Shown: positions 1 through 10,482 of the stretch, piece after piece | Layout: every line of letters starts with the position of its first letter | Position numbering within the stretch: position 1 is the stretch's first letter | Source: Endocalyx cinctus | Taxonomy: Eukaryota > Ascomycota > Sordariomycetes > Amphisphaeriales > Apiosporaceae | Reading direction: 5' to 3' | Assembly (NCBI GenBank): GCA_001600455.1 | Contig: BCKC01000001.1 | Span: forward strand, 4,118,441 to 4,182,440 | Length of the DNA stretch: 64,000 nucleotides | Program-made: the position numbers and the translations under genes | Notes under the pieces: model-generated | Seen by the model: only the letters and a program-made list of their open reading frames with translations | Told to the model about the DNA's origin: nothing | Databases searched by the model: none

Positions 1-1380
1 TGTTGCTGCCTGATATTAGAGGATGGTGATTAAGAGAAGAAGAAGAGAAGAAAAAAAAAAAAACATGTTCTGCTATGCAAATACATATTGAGGTGCTTAA
101 GTATTTAGCTGCATAATTGCTCACGGATTTTATCTTATCGTCGTCTACTTGTTCTGAACACTGTCGTAACAAAAAACCTCATTCGGCTGTAAGGATCAAA
201 TTGAGAATTGAGGATAATTATACAGTACCTAGCCTGCTAGTATAGGTGGGCAGACTGGGGCTGGCTGGCTGGCGGGATGGAGAGATGGAACCAGCGCCCA
301 CCCCACATACTCATCAGTAGCTAATCTCATTTCGGTATCCCGTCGTCACACCTCCCGCCCACCTTGTCATCATCACACGCTTGACGCTGTACTATGTACA
401 TTTCTCAGCTCAACCCTACTCAACCCGACTGTTAAGTGGGGGGAAGAGATTTCTGATCATCACCATAGATATACACAGTACATATATATATATATACTTG
501 ATGGCAATAGTATATGTAACATCTTATCATCATCAACTTCGTTATAAATATATTATATATAAATATCTGCGCTTAAGTAGTCGAGTTAAGAGTACCTTGA
601 TGCACTGAACCTTTTCGTAAACAAGTATAAACAATAAACAAGCAGAGGCAAACATATTCATCCTCAGGTATTCTCGGGTAAGTGAACAGACTACAAGTAT
701 GTGTATGTTAAGTTCCCCACGATGGAAGACAAGCCTCCTCCTACTCAAATGACGATTTATAGGTGGGACGAGATGGGGAAGCTATCCACAGCGCTTTATT
801 GTCTCAGATTCGACACACCCACTTCTTTCCCCAATCTCCAACTTCTTTTTTTTGCTTTATTGAAGATTTTACCTATACTAAAACCCTTGGCCTTTTTTTT
901 TTCTTCTCTTCTCTCCCACGGAATAATTTTTTTCTTTCTGAATACCGTTAAGGAAATCTCTCAATACTTGATTAAACAAGCTCGAAGCTGCTTGTATAAC
1001 CACTGATAGCCTTCGTATTAATTCCAATCCTTTAATAGCGCCAATTAAGAAGCCAAAGTAAGCCCAACCCGTCATTTTGGGGGTAAATATATCAACCAGT
1101 GCTTAATTGATATCTGAGCGGTGAGAAAACCGCGCGTAACGCGACTGACCTGTCGCAAACGTGTTTTCGACGGCGCCGACGTAGTGAGATCGCAAATATT
1201 AAATAGAAATCAATTCCCTTCAGCTTTAATAAGCCGAGCAGGAAATCCGGTCTTCTTACGAAAGTACCACCAGCCGAGCTTTATTCCGTCTATCTCGAGA
1301 GGATATCAAAAGTTAGGGAGAAAAAAAAACAAATAGATATATATATATATATTTTAACTAAACAACTACATCGTTAAATA
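1..1380. other. Intergenic, no supported gene
   Basis: No reading frame here looks like a conserved protein. The stretch has an A run near 51-63, a pyrimidine-rich tract on the + strand around 840-925, and a (TA)n run at about 1337-1352 just upstream of the dehydrogenase start, which could act as its AT-rich core promoter. A 65-codon minus-strand frame at 878-1075 was not accepted because it has no recognisable domain. Confidence 0.5.
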
Positions 1381-2699
1381 ATGGCCGAACCAACCAATAC
1401 GCCGCTTCCAACGGCACCGCCGACCCCACGTTCAACCTCCCCCGTACCACCCATGCCTAGTAACCTCTCCGTACCGACTTCCCCAATAATGACGACAAGG
1501 TCTCCACTGGCAGGGGAGCCTATGGGTGCGAAACCGGTCGTCCTGCATATAGGTGATCCGGTACAATACAACCCAGAGACATATGCTGAGTTCACGACCC
1601 TATTTGAAGTCATAAGGCCGAGCACGGCCGAGCGCGCAAGACCGGAGTTTATGACAGCCCTAAGGGAGAGGCGGTGGGGCAACTTCTCCGCTATATTTCG
1701 CCCCTTTTGGGGTTCCGGCGGGGAGATGGGCCTTTGGGATGAGGAACTTATTACTCTCCTGCCTGACTCGGTCAAGGTATTCGCGAGCGCCGGGGCCGGA
1801 TTCGATTGGGCTGACACGAGGCTGTTGGGTGAAAGAGGTGAGTTATTTATGCTACCTTAATATGCTATGGCCGATTGCCATGTATCCAAGCTCGGGCTTA
1901 GGTGGGCTGAAATGACTATGGATATGCGAGGAGTCGAGAACTAACGCGAAATGATGAAAACATAGGCATCATATACTGTAACGCAGGTCTTGCCGCATCC
2001 GAAGCTGTCGCGGACTTTGCCGTTGCCATGATCATCAGCACCTTCCGGCGTCTGCCGCTTTGCATATCATCGGCATCCTCTGCCGACCCGGGAGCGTTTG
2101 CCCACTGCCATAAATCCGCCACGGCGCAATCTCGCAATATGCGCGGACGCGTCCTAGGGCTCGTAGGTCTCGGTAACGTAGGGCAGCAGATAGCCCATAG
2201 ATGCGCGGCCGGCTTCGGCATGGAGATCGCCTACTACGACATCGAGCGCAAGTCGTCCCAGACCGAGGCGAGGCTAGGACCGGCGCGGTTTTGTCCTTCT
2301 CTGCAATCTCTCGTTAGCGGCGCAGATTGTGTCGTCCTCTGCACCCCGTCGGGTCCGACGCAGATTATTAACAAGGAGAGTTTAACGTGGTTCAAACCCG
2401 GTTCCAAATTCGTGAATATAGCGCGGGGGTCTCTTGTTGACGAGGAAGCTCTGGCGAACGCTCTCGCCAGTGGGCACGTCGATTCCGTGGCACTCGACGT
2501 GCATGCCGATGAGCCGAATGTACATCCTCGCTTGAAGGCATTCGCGGGTGAAAGAGCGATGCTCACGTGCCATAACGCCGGCGGCACTGTCGAGACCCAT
2601 GTGGGGTTCGAGGAGCTGAGCATGCGGAATATCATGGCTGTACTTGCAGGTGACCAAGCTATCACGCCGGTCAACTTGCAGTGGATGAGGAGAAAGTGA
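1381..2699 (+). CDS. D-isomer specific 2-hydroxyacid dehydrogenase
   Basis: Two exons, 1381-1837 and 1966-2699, give about 396 residues. The 128-nt intron has GTGAGT, a CTAAC branch site near 1941 and a TAG acceptor. Joining restores the conserved GIIYCNAG segment across the junction. The protein is of the NAD(P)-dependent glyoxylate/hydroxypyruvate reductase type, which reduces 2-keto acids to D-2-hydroxy acids. Visible features are the nucleotide-binding loop GLGNVG, the catalytic Arg in ARGSLVDEEAL, the acidic residue in DVHADEPN and the catalytic His in LTCHNAGGT. The first roughly 50 residues are Pro/Ser/Thr-rich and probably disordered, an extension beyond the usual core. The exact substrate cannot be read from sequence. 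The gene converges on the minus-strand epoxide-hydrolase-like gene. Confidence 0.9.
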
Positions 2700-3582
2700 G
2701 CAAAAAAAAAAAAAAAAAAAGGAAAAGGAAAGAGGAAATAGGAAAGACATGATACCACCAAAACTAGTTAAATCGGGCTAGAGAATCCGAGACTGTCAGG
2801 AAAGGATCGTTCTATAATCGATCCTCAGGATTACCCATCATAGCAGGAGACAGACATAAGTTCTCGGTGAGATGTATGATGATGTGATGACAAGAAAAGA
2901 TAGGGGGAAATATTACGACTCCGTTTCGAAAATACCCCGTTCATATACATAGCTTATTCCAGCTTGCTAGAGTATACTGGGCAAGAACTAGATAAATAAA
3001 TCGGCAAGGGAATTGATTTTACCTTCATATCATGTCGTGATAATAATGTTTTCAGTGTCTTCTGCCGTGTTTTGTCAACGCCGAACCCTTTGGGCCAGGC
3101 ATCTTGTTGTCTAAATAACTATGCATATGTATCATCTTCCGGCATCCGGTCGCAACATTTACAATCAAGGACAAAGTTATAAATTAATTCATCTCAGGCA
3201 GTCGTAAGTGGTCGTACTTATCTAGAATTACACGGAAAAATACATTTCTCAATCGCATAGTTTTTATCGCAAGTGCCTGTACGTATGCGAGGGGAGGAAC
3301 ATGAGGCATTGCGCCAGCTATCGCCTTATAAAAATTTGGTATTAAAGTCATTGCCAGGGGAAAAAAAACTGCAACGTTTGATGATCCAGTCCCGCGTGGA
3401 AGTAGTAAAATCTACACATATTTCTTCAAGTCTTCATCCCAAGTTGCCCAAATATATTAATGCTTTCGCTTAAAACCCATTACGCACATAATAACCGCTG
3501 ATCATAATTCCTGTCTCGTCGCTGATTAATTAATAACATTCATCATAATGTCATTGGATCATCCATCCCTAAATGCGTAGCT
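2700..3582. other. Convergent intergenic spacer
   Basis: The spacer lies between the 3' ends of the dehydrogenase and the epoxide-hydrolase-like gene. An A run of about 18 starts at 2702, immediately after the dehydrogenase stop. No gene is supported; the 66-codon frame at 3273-3473 has no recognisable similarity. Confidence 0.5.
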
Positions 3583-5432
3583 TCACCCGTCTTTGCCGGG
3601 TTTAGCAGGCGGCGCATGTGCTGTGATCGGACTTTGAGGTGCCGAAGGTCCCGGTGACGGCGTGTTAACAAGGGCGCTTTTATCGCTTGCTACCACCGTG
3701 TCATCGCTAATCTCTCGATGAGGTTGAAATCTCCCCTGAGGTGGCGGTTCCAGCGCGTCGGATTTCGGTTCCGACGGAAGATTAGTGGCTGCTGCACTAT
3801 CATCGGCAACTACACCCTCCAGGGGCGCCGTGCTTGACTCGGGAGCGGGTTTCAGCCGAGGATCCAGCTTTAAGAGAGCGGCAGCGACGCCTCGAACCCC
3901 CGCTGTAATAATATCCGGTCGCTCCCAGGCCAAAAGACCTGGTGTTCCTGCCTCTCTTTTGGTATGAAGCACGTTGAATTTCGCCTTAGCCCAGCTCGGA
4001 CATGCGTAGGGGATTTTCCCGGCCTCCTTTTCGAACAGCTGGCTATCGTCGGCGTCGTCGGTCCTGGTCGTCTCTAGTGATTCGTCGCCGAGGAATACCG
4101 TGATTCCTACTCTAGGCCTGGACGCTTTCTTTGTCGTCGTTGTCGCGGTCTGCTCAGGGTGGTGGAGGCAATGCGCCCAAAATCTCATCGCCGATTCCGG
4201 TCCTGGCAGCCAAGCTAATTGAGTGAAGTTGATGATTTCCGTCGGTGAAAATTCCTTCTTCGGCGCGAGAAGTCGAAGCGTTTTCATTGTGAAGACCAAC
4301 AAACCCGTCGGCGAGTCGCACAAAGCGTACGCCAACGTATTCGGCTCGCGCAGTCCCAGGTGATTCAGGCCAATCTGAGTAGGCGCCGCCAATGACTTTT
4401 TAGTCGGGTGCGGAAGAAATCCGTTCCTCTCGAGAGCCGAAAAATCCTCGCTGCGATAGCCTAGAATGGGCGCGTGAAAGAAGCTGGCTATGGACCACTT
4501 CGCCCACTCCAAAGGAGCATCCCGAAGCTTGGGCCGCGACAGGGGCGGTGAGATAAGATGTGTGCCGAGACAAGAGTCGGGGTACTGTGTTGCCAAAAGA
4601 GTCGCCAATTTATAGTCGATTTCGGCTGGAGAAGCGGTTCCAGAGCTAGCATTCGTCACCAAATAATAAGAATATGAAAGCCTAGACATCAAAGAATTCA
4701 GGATATCTGCTGTGTGAGGTATCACGGTGGAGTTGTTAGGAAGTGCATCGCTGAAGCCTGAGCCAGGTAGTGATGGTATGACCAAGTGAAAAGGCTGGTT
4801 ACTGGTGATATCTTCAGGGTCGGTGAAAGGTTTAATGAGATGTCCGAAAGATAAGTTTGAAAAAGGGAAAGGTGGTATCAAAAGAAGAGGGATGGCATTT
4901 GAGTGGGATGAGCGAGCGTGAATAAAGTGAATTCTGATGGGCGATGGTGATGAAGCGATAGTGAAGCCTGTACGAAATTGAGGTATTTCGTCGTTCAACT
5001 TCTCTTCCTCAGCCCGCCATGAGTATTGTTCAAGCCTAGTATACATCAGTACTTTTATATTGTCTAATGAGTAAAAATGAGGGAAAAAGAGACCTCTACG
5101 CGCTTGTTGTTTGCAGCCTGGTGATTTCTTTCTTCTCCTGACTATCATTTTGTAGAATGATAACTTACCAGAAGTCTATCAGTGGTTCGACCTGGGGTTT
5201 TGGCTCCCACCAGTCTTCAGATCTCGGTTCAGAAAACTCATGTGGTAATCTCGAGATTTCAAGTTTCTGCTTCGTGAGATCAAGATAACGGGAGGAAATC
5301 TATTGATAAACAAGCGTCAGATACGATCGGGAATATCATCATACTTCATCAACTAACGTGTAACTTATAAGGCTTAACCTCTTCAATGTCTGCGACCGTA
5401 ACGCCGACGGGTACAGTTTCTTCTTCAGCCAT
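3583..5432 (-). CDS. Epoxide-hydrolase-like alpha/beta-hydrolase protein, catalytic residues missing
   Basis: Three exons on the minus strand, 5432-5358, 5299-5169 and 5035-3583, give about 552 residues. Phases match at both joins and rebuild an epoxide hydrolase N-terminal (EHN) region: the part with YLDLTKQKLEISRLPHE, then the Trp-rich stretch ending EEEKLN. The alpha/beta-hydrolase core follows, with IHFIHARS and the LVIPSLPGSGFSDA strand-loop. At the positions where active relatives have the oxyanion HGWPGS, a GGDWG-type nucleophile elbow and a GGHFAA His, this protein has PPFPFS (about 123-128), NASSG (about 197-201) and GTPGLLA. The fold is therefore kept but the catalytic set is gone. 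The last roughly 100 residues are Pro/Ser/Ala-rich and look disordered, making it longer than the usual 400. It is probably a pseudoenzyme or a protein with another role; the function is unknown. Confidence 0.75.
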
Positions 5433-6325
5433 TGTCTTCTATATTTACATTAGAAGTCTATAGGTCATCTGAGTATTTAAATACTCAGGGAGCAAGGGGT
5501 TGAGTCTAATAAGGACAAAAACTTATTTCTTCAGATATTTTAAATCTAGTCAAACGAGTGATATGAAACTAAGAAAGAGAAGGAGAAGAAGAAGAAAGAA
5601 AAAATAGTTTAAGACCCCACGGGGATTGATAATTCATTCACATATTTTGGCATCTTCCCTCCTTCATCAAGAACTACGGGTCCGGGACACACTGGTGCGA
5701 GCGTGGACCTGGTCTTATAGAAATGTAAATTATAGCTTAAAGTTTCTCAGGGTCTATGTCTATGGCTTGACATGTGTGGCTAAAAGTCGGCGACTCATCT
5801 TACCTGAATGGGAACAGATTTGATGGAAAACAGGGATAAAATCAGGCTTGAGCGCCACGACCATCTTGTTATGGATCCTTGTAAACAAATTGAAATAGGG
5901 GTCCTCGAGTGACAAGTGGCGGTGCGTACGTACCATACCTTGTAACTATGCGGAAATGATCGCCCAGAGTGGCTAGATGCCGTGCGTATCCCCCTTCTCG
6001 TCTCTTCTCCATTTGGACGAAACAACCGTAGAGTAGTAGTTGAGCTGACGGGTCAGATCGAGGATCAAATCTATTATGAGTTACAAAATCTCGACATTTA
6101 ATGGCTGCTGCATGAAAAAAAAAAAAAAAAAAAAATGGTAGAAATCAAGTATTTTTTTGTCTTTAAACATGACTCGTTGTCTCGTCTAAAAAAGCTTACA
6201 ACCTATGAGTTGAATCAGGACTATCTCTTGGTACCCAGTAACCCAGTATACAGATCTTACTGGATAGCAGCCGAGCGCGTTTACATAACTAAAACTGAAT
6301 CAGTTTTCTGAGCGAGAGCAACTAT

Positions 6326-6326
<1 letters not shown>

Positions 6327-6367
<41 letters not shown>
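6327..6367. repeat. Poly(C) run of 41
   Basis: An uninterrupted run of C on the + strand is followed by G and then four more C. Such a run could fold as an i-motif, or as G-quadruplex on the other strand, and is also prone to sequencing and length error. Confidence 0.9.
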
Positions 6368-6368
<1 letters not shown>

Positions 6369-7064
6369 CCCCTGAAGTTTCACATTGCTGTCTTTGTCTT
6401 TATTACGCACCGTTAGCGAATCTGAGCAACTCAATTGAAGAATGGCGATAGATACTTTGACACAATGTATAACCTAATTGGTAAGAAATAGAAGCGAAAT
6501 CGTAGTTTGCAAGCTCCGATTTACGATCACCGCGACGCCGACCGTACCTTTGAAGACAGATAATCGGTCGCAATACAATTACGCATTTTTCGAAGCTTTA
6601 TAAAATCAATGATGCGTTTCTTGAGTCGTATTTCCGAAAGCCCCTTGTTATAAATGGATCATTGCGTTTGAGAGGATCAGTAGACGGCTAGTCATCCTAG
6701 GTATAGTTGAAAGTCTCCTAAATCCTCTCATAATGTCGGTATTTAATGATTGTTTGTATCGTAAGAAACAACGAAGTGTTGATTTATTCACGGCTCTGGT
6801 ATCTCATTGTCGTCGATCCTGGATCGATGGTCATGTCTGTTGATATATCTATCCACCGCGACGCCAAGCTCATAGCTTCCATCCGAGACTTACCACAAGC
6901 GATTGGTGGGTTCTATTTGATACCTGAGAACGGCACGCGGTGATGTTTCTCGGAAGCACACTGAATGTCTATTTTCACAGAGCCAAGTTCTTCAACCGCC
7001 GGGCCGTGATCCGTTCTAGGTGAAGATTTGCAAAGCCCGCCGCTGTCGCCTAAGATCTTCGGCC

Positions 7065-7072
7065 TATATAAG
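7065..7072 (+). promoter_or_regulatory. TATA-like box of the feruloyl esterase
   Basis: TATATAAG lies 104 nt upstream of the start ATG of the esterase, a reasonable distance for a fungal core promoter. No transcript data support it. Confidence 0.4.
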
Positions 7073-7175
7073 TATTTAACATCGTCATGTAGCCAACCTC
7101 GACTGCTCTCTTTAGTTTCGCAAGATTTTCATGGTTGATTTGTCTTTCTTCCTAAGGTGAACGATTTTGCACACA

Positions 7176-8081
7176 ATGTGGTCTTTCCTCCCCACCCAGA
7201 TTGGCGTCTTCGCCAGCTGCTTGCTGCCCGTAGTATTAGCCGCCTCGACCGGCTGCGGGAAGACGCCTGGCTCTAGCGGCACCAGGACCATGACGGTGAA
7301 CGGCCAGACGCGCGAGTACATCCTCCAGCTGCCGGATAATTACGACGCTGACACGGCGTACAAGCTTATATTTGGCTACCATTGGCGCGACGGTAGTATG
7401 AATGACGTGGCGCCCAGCTACTACGGCCTGCGCGATCTAGCTAGCGACACCGCCATCTTCGTCGCCCCGAACGGCCTCAATGCTGGTTGGGCCAATAGCG
7501 GAGGCGAGGACGTCCTATTCAGCGAGATGATGATCGAGGCGATCGAAGATGAACTGTGCGTTGACGAGACACAGCGGTTCGCGACCGGTTGGAGCTACGG
7601 CGGCGCCATGACTTTCTCTATGGCGTGCACACGACCTGGTCAGTTTTTTTCTTCCAAGAACTACCCCTTTTTCCCCCGAATCCTGTATATTGCTGACAAC
7701 AGAGTCTGTGGGGCGACAGATATCTTCCGTGCCGTAGCCGTGCTTTCAGGAGCCCAACTCAGCGGATGCGACGGTGGAACGACGCCAGTCCCGTATCTAG
7801 GTATACATGGTGTCATCGATAGTGTTCTTCCCATTGATCTGGGTCGTCAGCTGCGTGATCGCTTCATAAGCAATAACGGATGCGCGGCTATGGATGCGTC
7901 AGAGCCGGCGGGCGGCTCCGGCGCTCACATAAAGACCGAGTATACTTGCAGTAATGCGCCTCTTTGGTGGATTGCCCACAGCGGCGACCATGTGCCTGAC
8001 CCACATGATGCCGATGGTACCTATTGGGCACCCGGAGAGACTTGGTCGTTCTTTGAATTAGTGCTTAATGGGAGTACATGA
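7176..8081 (+). CDS. Secreted feruloyl esterase (CE1/LpqC-like family)
   Basis: Two exons, 7176-7638 and 7720-8081, give 274 residues. The 81-nt intron is in phase, and its removal yields CTRPDIFRAVAVLSG, the family's usual form. Leaving the intron in also keeps an open frame, so it is easy to miss. The first about 22 residues form a signal peptide (hydrophobic run ending VVLAAS). The nucleophile is Ser140 in GWSYGG; the acid is probably the Asp in HGVIDSVLP and the base the His in SGDHVPD. Family members release ferulic and related hydroxycinnamic acids from plant cell-wall arabinoxylan, or act on related esters. The enzyme would act outside the cell on plant biomass. The start at 7176 was chosen because it is the first ATG in frame. 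Confidence 0.88.
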   Translation: MWSFLPTQIGVFASCLLPVVLAASTGCGKTPGSSGTRTMTVNGQTREYILQLPDNYDADTAYKLIFGYHWRDGSMNDVAPSYYGLRDLASDTAIFVAPNGLNAGWANSGGEDVLFSEMMIEAIEDELCVDETQRFATGWSYGGAMTFSMACTRPGQFFSSKNYPFFPRILYIADNRVCGATDIFRAVAVLSGAQLSGCDGGTTPVPYLGIHGVIDSVLPIDLGRQLRDRFISNNGCAAMDASEPAGGSGAHIKTEYTCSNAPLWWIAHSGDHVPDPHDADGTYWAPGETWSFFELVLNGST

Positions 8082-8335
8082 TGTCGGCCTCTTTACCACA
8101 AGACTGCCGCCTCACGGATATATATATAGATAGATATATATGTATGTATATACTTTCACCGCACCGATACGCACAGATTGGCATGGTCTATTAAAGCTTC
8201 GATCTCGAAAAGGACTGCCTGGTGTATTGCTAGCTCTATCTCTAGAAATGATTTCAACTGGAATTCGTGAAGCAGCTTGATCACACTGGTCACTATGCTC
8301 ACCAGGTCATCAATTCGCGTACAAAAGCTGCGAAG

Positions 8336-8339
<4 letters not shown>

Positions 8340-8366
<27 letters not shown>
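8340..8366. repeat. Poly(T) run
   Basis: About 27 consecutive T lie in the convergent spacer between the feruloyl esterase and the minus-strand small membrane protein gene. Confidence 0.85.
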
Positions 8367-8480
8367 CAAATAATATAAAGTGGAAGTGCTACAAATTGAG
8401 ATGAGAGAGTAAAATGGTGCCTGGCATGTGTCTATACCTCGGCCTTAGGTGGGAATTAAGAGGTGTTGCGAAAAAAGACG

Positions 8481-8903
8481 TCAAGCCTGCGAGCTAGGTC
8501 CCTCCTCTTGATCACCCTTCCACCATCTCCGTATCGCCTTGATCCAGAAAATTGTCTCTATGGTGCCGAAGATGCTAACAATAACGAGGACAATAATACG
8601 CATGTTCTTGCTCAGACCCAAACTATTGAGATCAAGGTTTGGGGGGGAAATTTGTCCATCTTGTCCGGTGAACGCCGTGGGCGTTTTTTTGGTAGTATTT
8701 GACGAGGAAGAGTGGGCGGACGAATATGTCGTTGTAGAAAATGGATGGGTTGATAAAATTAGGTGTTGAGTGGGGAACGGATTGTGAAGGGATCTGATTT
8801 GCCGGTAGCGTGCGTATAACATGCTAAGGTTAAGATTCCTGGTGGATACATTTGACAGCGACGTAACTGTAGATGTACCGAGTCTGACAGCTGATGATGA
8901 CAT
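8481..8903 (-). CDS. Small single-pass membrane protein, probably mitochondrial
   Basis: One exon encodes 140 residues if translation starts at the ATG at 8901-8903 (MSSSAVRLG). A longer frame starts at 8960, but its extra residues look like untranslated leader. The N-terminal about 60 residues are rich in Arg, Ser and Thr with almost no acidic residues, like a mitochondrial presequence. A Ser/Thr-rich linker follows, and near the C-terminus is one membrane span (IIVLVIVSIFGTIETIFWI) followed by a basic patch KAIRRWWKG. I do not recognise the family. The placement of one helix plus basic tail suggests a small inner-membrane protein, but this is inference only. Confidence 0.6.
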   Translation of the reverse strand: MSSSAVRLGTSTVTSLSNVSTRNLNLSMLYARYRQIRSLHNPFPTQHLILSTHPFSTTTYSSAHSSSSNTTKKTPTAFTGQDGQISPPNLDLNSLGLSKNMRIIVLVIVSIFGTIETIFWIKAIRRWWKGDQEEGPSSQA

Positions 8904-9722
8904 TGTATCTCGTTGCTTCTTTTTGCCACTTTGAAGAAAAAATAAAATAAAATAATTCAAGTAAATTCAAGAAATGTCGTAATTTGTACTTTTATATTCC
9001 TCTATGTAAATTTTGAGGATTGAAGAGAATGATGAGAACCTTTTATACAGAGAATGTGATGCTTAAAATATCTACACTTCTTGAATACGCCGTATTCAAG
9101 CTTGGCAAGGGTTACTACCTAGGTACTTAAGTACTTACTTAGGTTTTTTTTTTTTTTTTTTAGTTATAGGTTGAAATTCAAGTAAACGACGGGCGATAAC
9201 AATATTAGTCCTCTACCTTAGTCCTTTGTCAGACTTGTAGTTCAGTAGCTTGTGAATCGAGCTTTTGATAAACTTAAGTATATTCTCTGCTCCCATTCCC
9301 ACCGCCAGCGACATGGCCCCAGACGGTCTCAATGACCATGCCTCGAGGTACCGCTGAAGGCCTGTGATTGTATACTATTTGTTCTTCAAGTTGATGTGTT
9401 AAATCAGTTTCGATAATAGCGCTTTAATTGAGAAAGTGGTCTTTTCCCTTTCGTTTCTTAAGTTTCCATGTAAATATAAATACCTGACCTACCTCAGTAA
9501 GTACTTAAGTAGGTATTAAAGATTGCCTTACTATGTATATGTACAGACAGACAGAGTAGATAGCTGAAAAAGAGGCTAGAATTTGCTTACCCCGCGAGCC
9601 CCGTAATTATATACTATACGCAGTACTATGCTAAGTAAAGACAATTAATGACCCCTCCGTAATCCGTTTTGTCTTTGTAGATAATACGATAGAATGATGT
9701 AAAACCAACCATTCCCGTATGC
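8904..9722. other. Intergenic region with AGGTA/CTTAAG-type repeats
   Basis: This lies upstream of the small membrane protein gene and ahead of the tRNA. It holds a T run at about 9144-9161 and copies of the dispersed CCTAGGTA / AAGTACTTAAGTA motif (about 9116-9143 and 9490-9520). No gene is supported. Confidence 0.5.
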
Positions 9723-9813
9723 GCATTGCTGGTGTAGGGGTTAACATGGCGGCTTCCCATGAATGGTATAATACTGTTTGCCGCCGCGCCGCGTTCGAGT
9801 CGCGGGCAATGCA
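9723..9813 (+). tRNA. tRNA-Gly (anticodon CCC) with a 19-nt intron
   Basis: A complete cloverleaf can be drawn. The acceptor stem GCATTGC pairs perfectly with GCAATGC (9806-9812), with discriminator A at 9813. The D stem is GTGT/ACAT. The anticodon stem is GCGGC/GCCGC and the anticodon CCC is at 9756-9758. The T stem CCGCG/CGCGG encloses TTCGAGT. The anticodon arm is interrupted after position 37 by an intron at 9760-9778, the canonical site for nuclear tRNA introns. The A box (TGGTGTAGGGG) and B box region fit Pol III promoters. The tRNA would read GGG glycine codons. Confidence 0.9.
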
Positions 9814-9828
9814 TATACATTGCTGAAC

Positions 9829-9834
9829 TTTTTT
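9829..9834 (+). terminator. Pol III terminator of tRNA-Gly
   Basis: A run of six T begins 15 nt after the mature tRNA 3' end, followed by further T-rich sequence. Confidence 0.7.
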
Positions 9835-10482
9835 ATTTTTTATTTTTATTACTATTTTTTTTTTTTGCGTGTAAATAGTAGCCCTGTGCATATTATGCAT
9901 TTGAAATAGATAGGTATTTTTCATGTTTACACACGAGTTTTCTTTTTATAGTATAAATATGGACATTATCACCTCTCTACTTATTCTTTCTATTTTCGTT
10001 TCAAGCTGATTTGCTGTAAAGCTTCCTAAGCTTGCCTCGCAGTATACCTACTTAGGTACACAGTCGGTACGTAGTAATAGGAAACTCAATGAATTATGTA
10101 ATCCTTAAGCCTGACTAGCTGACTAGGTGAGGGGCAACCTTCCTTCCAACCCTTCTTGGAGCTTGGGCCCCTCTGTTGCCTCCATCCTTCATCGCTAATT
10201 AAGCTGCTAGGCTAGCAGGCTAGGCAGGCTAGGCAGGCTAGGTGAATAATACGTGAGGCGTCGGCTTTTCCTTTTTCTTCTTTTTCCCAAGTACTCAGCT
10301 CACAAACTACATCTTCATTCGACCGCCCATCACTATTTCCCTTTACAAATAATAGACGAGTTTATTTTATTTTAATTTTGATTGACGTAAATTTGAAGTC
10401 CTTCTTAAGATTGAAGAATAAGAAGAGGGGAAAAAGAAATAAAAAACGTCGCATTTATACTAAAATCTTCCCCGTATGCATC
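9835..10482. other. Intergenic, promoter side of GET4
   Basis: A small tandem array of GCAGGCTAG-like units lies at about 10206-10242. It is followed by a CT-rich tract (about 10263-10340) typical of fungal promoters and leaders, just upstream of GET4. No gene is supported besides the tRNA terminator at its left edge. Confidence 0.5.
10206..10242. repeat. Tandem GCAGGCTAG-like units
   Basis: Three near-perfect 9-nt units are preceded by two GCTAG half units, in the promoter region of GET4. Confidence 0.7.

Larger units (their letters stand above)
5433..7175. other. Divergent intergenic region
   Basis: This shared upstream region separates the epoxide-hydrolase-like gene and the feruloyl esterase. 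It contains an A run at about 6115-6134, a 41-nt C run at 6327-6367 and a TATA-like box near 7065. No gene is supported; the short frames at 5626-5823 and 6746-6943 have no recognisable features. Confidence 0.5.

Noticed and set aside
7639..7702. A 64-nt intron in the feruloyl esterase ending at the first CAG
   Set aside because: It would break the frame; the next CAG (7717-7719) gives an 81-nt in-phase intron and the conserved RPDIFRAVAVLSG.
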